Shown here: piece after piece, positions 61,452 to 64,000 of the stretch
How positions within the stretch are numbered: position 1 is the stretch's first letter
How the letters are laid out: every line of letters begins with the position of its first letter
Origin: Pedobacter steynii
GTDB taxonomy: Bacteria > Bacteroidota > Bacteroidia > Sphingobacteriales > Sphingobacteriaceae
Assembly (NCBI RefSeq): GCF_001721645.1
Contig: NZ_CP017141.1
Span: 6,262,001 to 6,326,000 of the forward strand
Length of the DNA stretch: 64,000 nucleotides
Direction of reading: 5' to 3'
Position numbers and translations under genes: made by a program
The notes under the pieces: generated by a model
What the model was told of the DNA's origin: nothing
What the model saw: the letters and a program-made list of their open reading frames with translations, nothing else
Databases searched by the model: none

Positions 61452-62856
61452 GTTGCTCAAATCGGCTAAAGTCTTTATTCAACCGAAGCAGCAATTGTTG
61501 TTTTACTGATGGCTCCTTTATAAAAGAATAGTTGATGCTGTTATAAACCATCTTTTTAATATCCTCATAGGTAAACTGAGGATACCGGTTGGCCAGAAGT
61601 ACGTACTGTTCTGTTAAATTAGTTCTGAGAACCCCTGCATCATCTGAACTGATGACAATAGGCACATTAAACTCTTTATACAAAGTAATAGGGTGACGGT
61701 CGCCTTTTACTTTTAGAATAAATTCATTACTGGACAAGTTGACCTCAATGGCGACTCCCTTCTCTCTCATATACCTCATCAAATCATAACTACCTGTTTC
61801 ATAAGGCATATCAACCCCATGCCCAATACGGGAAGCTCCGGCATCCCGTACTGCGGCATTAATATGCCAAGTTAACTCTTCAGGCTTAACAAGACCTAAA
61901 CTGAGCTCACCGGCATGCATAGAATACTTTACCTGAGGATACTTTTTATGGCAGTATTTGAACATCTGCATATGTAACCAGTAATCCCGCATAGCCACAT
62001 CGTTATTTTCCGGTGCCAGGATATTTACACCAACAATTAATGGATTCTTACTGGCAGCATCAAAAGCAATCAACAGCCTTTTGAATACATCACTGGCTTC
62101 AAGAATTCTAACTGTATACGTTTGATACCGCATCACAAACGATTCGTCATCCATCTTTAAGGAATGATGCAGTTTATTAACCGTGTGCTCACTGAAGTTA
62201 TCTGCACAGGAAATCACCCCCTTTTTTAAAAGTTCCTGATAAAGCGTATCTAATAATAACTGGCATTTCTGCTCCTCATTTTGCTTTTGGAGTACCTGAA
62301 ACCGTGGGTTGAACCGAATACTCAAATCTCCGGTTTTACCACAGCTAGCTGAGGCAAGCATGGTTTCTATATAACTTACATTCTCCTTAACTGCACGCTT
62401 TTTGATTTCCAGTAATCCGGAATCAATATTATTTTCACTTGCCACATTAAAGTGATTAAAAGATTCAAAAAATTGCCTGTCGGAAGGAAAGCTGACACCA
62501 TTATAATCTTTAACAGACCACTTTTGTAATAACCTGGCCTTATAATCCTCCAGCTGCCCCTCTTTTTTTATCGTACTTAGTTTTGCCCATTCCTGATCTT
62601 CAGAAAGGAGGTTATCCCTGACTTCCAATGTTGCTCTATGTACAAAGTAATCCTTCGTGATTACATAATCAACAAAGCTCTCTGCATAGACAGAACCGCT
62701 ATAATGATGATGAAGGTCTCCCCCTTTAGGCATTTGAGAAAAAAAGGCAGTCAGCTTCGCGGGATTATTCCTGATTTTTTCCAGATAAGCATGAATCGTT
62801 TGAGCATTGGTATGAAAGAAAAGAAAGGTAAAAAATAGAGTCAGGTACTTTTTCAT
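61429..62856 (-). CDS. Secreted adenosine-deaminase-family protein
   Basis: About 475 residues from the ATG at 62856; an ATG at 62862 adds two. A signal peptide (YLTLFFTFLFFHTNAQ) marks export. The metal-dependent amidohydrolase core is visible: GGDLHHHYSGSV, YSMHAGELSLG, IGHGVDMPYE and IVISSDDAGVLRT, giving the His, Glu and Asp residues of ADA enzymes. Secreted deaminases of this kind convert adenosine or related purine nucleosides outside the cytosol. It lies tail to tail with the MFS gene. Substrate is likely adenosine-like but not proven. Confidence 0.9.
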   Translation of the reverse strand: MKKYLTLFFTFLFFHTNAQTIHAYLEKIRNNPAKLTAFFSQMPKGGDLHHHYSGSVYAESFVDYVITKDYFVHRATLEVRDNLLSEDQEWAKLSTIKKEGQLEDYKARLLQKWSVKDYNGVSFPSDRQFFESFNHFNVASENNIDSGLLEIKKRAVKENVSYIETMLASASCGKTGDLSIRFNPRFQVLQKQNEEQKCQLLLDTLYQELLKKGVISCADNFSEHTVNKLHHSLKMDDESFVMRYQTYTVRILEASDVFKRLLIAFDAASKNPLIVGVNILAPENNDVAMRDYWLHMQMFKYCHKKYPQVKYSMHAGELSLGLVKPEELTWHINAAVRDAGASRIGHGVDMPYETGSYDLMRYMREKGVAIEVNLSSNEFILKVKGDRHPITLYKEFNVPIVISSDDAGVLRTNLTEQYVLLANRYPQFTYEDIKKMVYNSINYSFIKEPSVKQQLLLRLNKDFSRFEQLILNHGN

Positions 62857-62966
62857 TAACATAGTTTAGAAAGGACTGCATGGCCTTTCCACAATATTAA
62901 GAAAATTTATCTTCTGCCGTAGGGGTAAACCCTTATCTCGTTGTCTCAATTTAAAATAAGACAGAG

Positions 62967-64000
62967 ATGAACATATTCTACAACAGAAAAACACAGGACG
63001 ATCGGAGATTCAAAACTTTTACCCCTATTTTGAAAGCATTCGGTTTAGCCGGACTTTTAATCTCAGGGTTAAGTGGTTTTAGTCAGCAGACTAATCCGGG
63101 CAAAATACACATTGGTTTGGTTTATCCATTGAGTACCAACGGAACCCATGCACCATTAGATACCAACAAACTTTCTTTTCACCTTATTGCAGGGGTTTCT
63201 TCTGTGGAACGAGGCTTTAGTTTTGCCGGGCTCTCCAACATCATCCGTAACGAGGCAAAAGGAACCCAGTTTGCTGCTTTTTCCAACCATATTGGTAAAA
63301 AAGCAGATGGCTTACTGATAGCCGGATTTCTAAATACCTATGGAGAAGGTCAGGGTGCACAGCTTGCAGGCTTCGGAAACTTTTCCCGTGGAAATGTAAA
63401 AGGGGCTCAATTAGCCGGATTTGGCAATATCGCCAAAGAAGTAAATGGAGCTCAGCTTGCTGGCTTCTTCAATATCTCCACCTCAGTTAAAGGGCCCCAA
63501 CTTGCAGGTTTTATGAACCTTAGCAAAAAAAATGTGGCCTGTACACAGTTTGCTGGATTTATCAATAAAGCTGCAAATGTAAATGGTTCTCAGTTTGCCG
63601 GATTCATCAATATCGCTAAAAAAGTGAAAGGCATTCAGGGAGCGGGATTTATCAATATTGCCGATAGCAGTGACTATCCGATCGGAATCATTAACCTGAT
63701 AAAAAAGGGAGAAAAGGCAATCAGTATTACAACAGATGAAACATCGAGTACAATGCTCTCTTTCAGATCGGGAGGCAAAGTGCTTTACGGTATCATTGGT
63801 ATTGGTTACAATTTCAAAAATAAAGATGAAGTATATGCCATGGAGATTGGATTTGGTGCCCACTGGTTTCAAAGTTCTTCCTTCCGCTTAAATACGGAAC
63901 TGACTGGAATGTCGGTGGAAAGCTTCAAAAGAGGAGAATATTTTAAATCATCTTTCAAAGTCTTGCCAGCTTTAAGAATTGGAAAACATATGGAACTCTT
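62967..64000 (+). CDS. Repeat-rich surface-type protein, 3' end missing
   Basis: ATG at 62967 and an open frame to the window end, 344 complete codons. A signal-like segment (KAFGLAGLLISGLSGFSQQ) is followed by about nine imperfect repeats of some 19 residues with the core GAQLAGFGN (residues about 100-235), then a beta-rich C-terminal region (VLYGIIGIGYNF; EVYAMEIGFGAHWF) that looks like an outer-membrane barrel. The repeat style recalls the LA_2272-type surface repeats of Leptospira and other bacteria. Function unknown; it probably sits in the outer membrane. An antisense frame at 63483-63872 mirrors the repeats and is not real. Confidence 0.75.
   Translation, partial: MNIFYNRKTQDDRRFKTFTPILKAFGLAGLLISGLSGFSQQTNPGKIHIGLVYPLSTNGTHAPLDTNKLSFHLIAGVSSVERGFSFAGLSNIIRNEAKGTQFAAFSNHIGKKADGLLIAGFLNTYGEGQGAQLAGFGNFSRGNVKGAQLAGFGNIAKEVNGAQLAGFFNISTSVKGPQLAGFMNLSKKNVACTQFAGFINKAANVNGSQFAGFINIAKKVKGIQGAGFINIADSSDYPIGIINLIKKGEKAISITTDETSSTMLSFRSGGKVLYGIIGIGYNFKNKDEVYAMEIGFGAHWFQSSSFRLNTELTGMSVESFKRGEYFKSSFKVLPALRIGKHMEL

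Noticed and set aside
63483..63872. 129-residue minus-strand frame in the repeat protein
   Set aside because: It arises from the regular codon pattern of the repeats read backwards.
1..64000. CRISPR arrays, tRNA or rRNA genes, insertion sequences and phage attachment sites
   Set aside because: No regular repeat-spacer series, cloverleaf-like segment, transposase or flanking inverted repeats were seen in the gaps between genes.

Overview
The window looks like chromosomal DNA of a Bacteroidota species close to Pedobacter (Sphingobacteriaceae). The reasons are AT-rich sequence, weak ribosome binding sites, Bacteroidota-type -7 elements (TAnnTTTG) before several genes, lipoproteins with a Cys-Lys or Cys-Asn/Ser start to the mature chain, an S46 dipeptidyl-peptidase, an OmpA protein with a calcium-binding type-3 repeat, and cold-shock genes of Bacteroidota type. 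The genus is an inference from protein style. No rRNA, tRNA, insertion sequence, prophage or CRISPR array was seen.

Region 1 (1-14.6 kb) is mostly housekeeping. It holds an outer-membrane protein cut by the window edge, an operon ending in miaA that also carries a homing-endonuclease-like protein, and a five-gene minus-strand operon (kynureninase, bestrophin-like channel, histone-deacetylase-like hydrolase, topoisomerase III, metallo-hydrolase). A DNA glycosylase/free-Met-sulfoxide reductase pair, an S46 peptidase and small stress-type proteins follow.

Region 2 (15.1-26.9 kb) is the most distinctive part: two co-directional giant genes, five bases apart, that form a compact hybrid PKS-NRPS line. 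The order is A-PCP-KS-AT-ACP-aminotransferase, then C-A(with N-methyltransferase insert)-PCP-TE. All visible catalytic motifs are intact. The logic predicts a small molecule: an amino acid extended by malonate, reductively aminated at the beta-keto group (a 3,4-diamino acid unit), joined to an N-methylated amino acid (tentatively sarcosine) and released by the thioesterase.

Region 3 (27.0-47.4 kb) is an exopolysaccharide locus. A long minus-strand operon (47.4 to 34.0 kb) runs from a lipoprotein and response regulator through the initiating sugar transferase, a half-length TolC-like protein, a Wzc-like co-polymerase, a Wzy-like polymerase, a 29-residue membrane peptide, glycosyltransferases and an acyltransferase to a GMC oxidoreductase pair. 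A plus-strand beta-helix lipoprotein and Wzx flippase face it. A second minus-strand group has two glycosyltransferases and a secreted glycoside-hydrolase-like lipoprotein.

Region 4 (47.8-53.4 kb) has a glycine-zipper lipoprotein, a cold-shock protein, an epimerase-like protein, a beta-CASP RNA hydrolase and a highly expressed OmpA-family protein. Region 5 (53.4-59.3 kb) is a compact Ter stress-response operon: HAD, phosphoribosyltransferase-like, two TerD proteins, TelA, an unknown helical protein and TerC, ended by a perfect 15-bp hairpin. Region 6 (59.4-64 kb) has an AraC regulator with a metal-binding-like N-terminal domain, a divergent Bcr/CflA-type efflux pump, a secreted adenosine deaminase, and the start of a repeat-rich surface protein cut by the window end.
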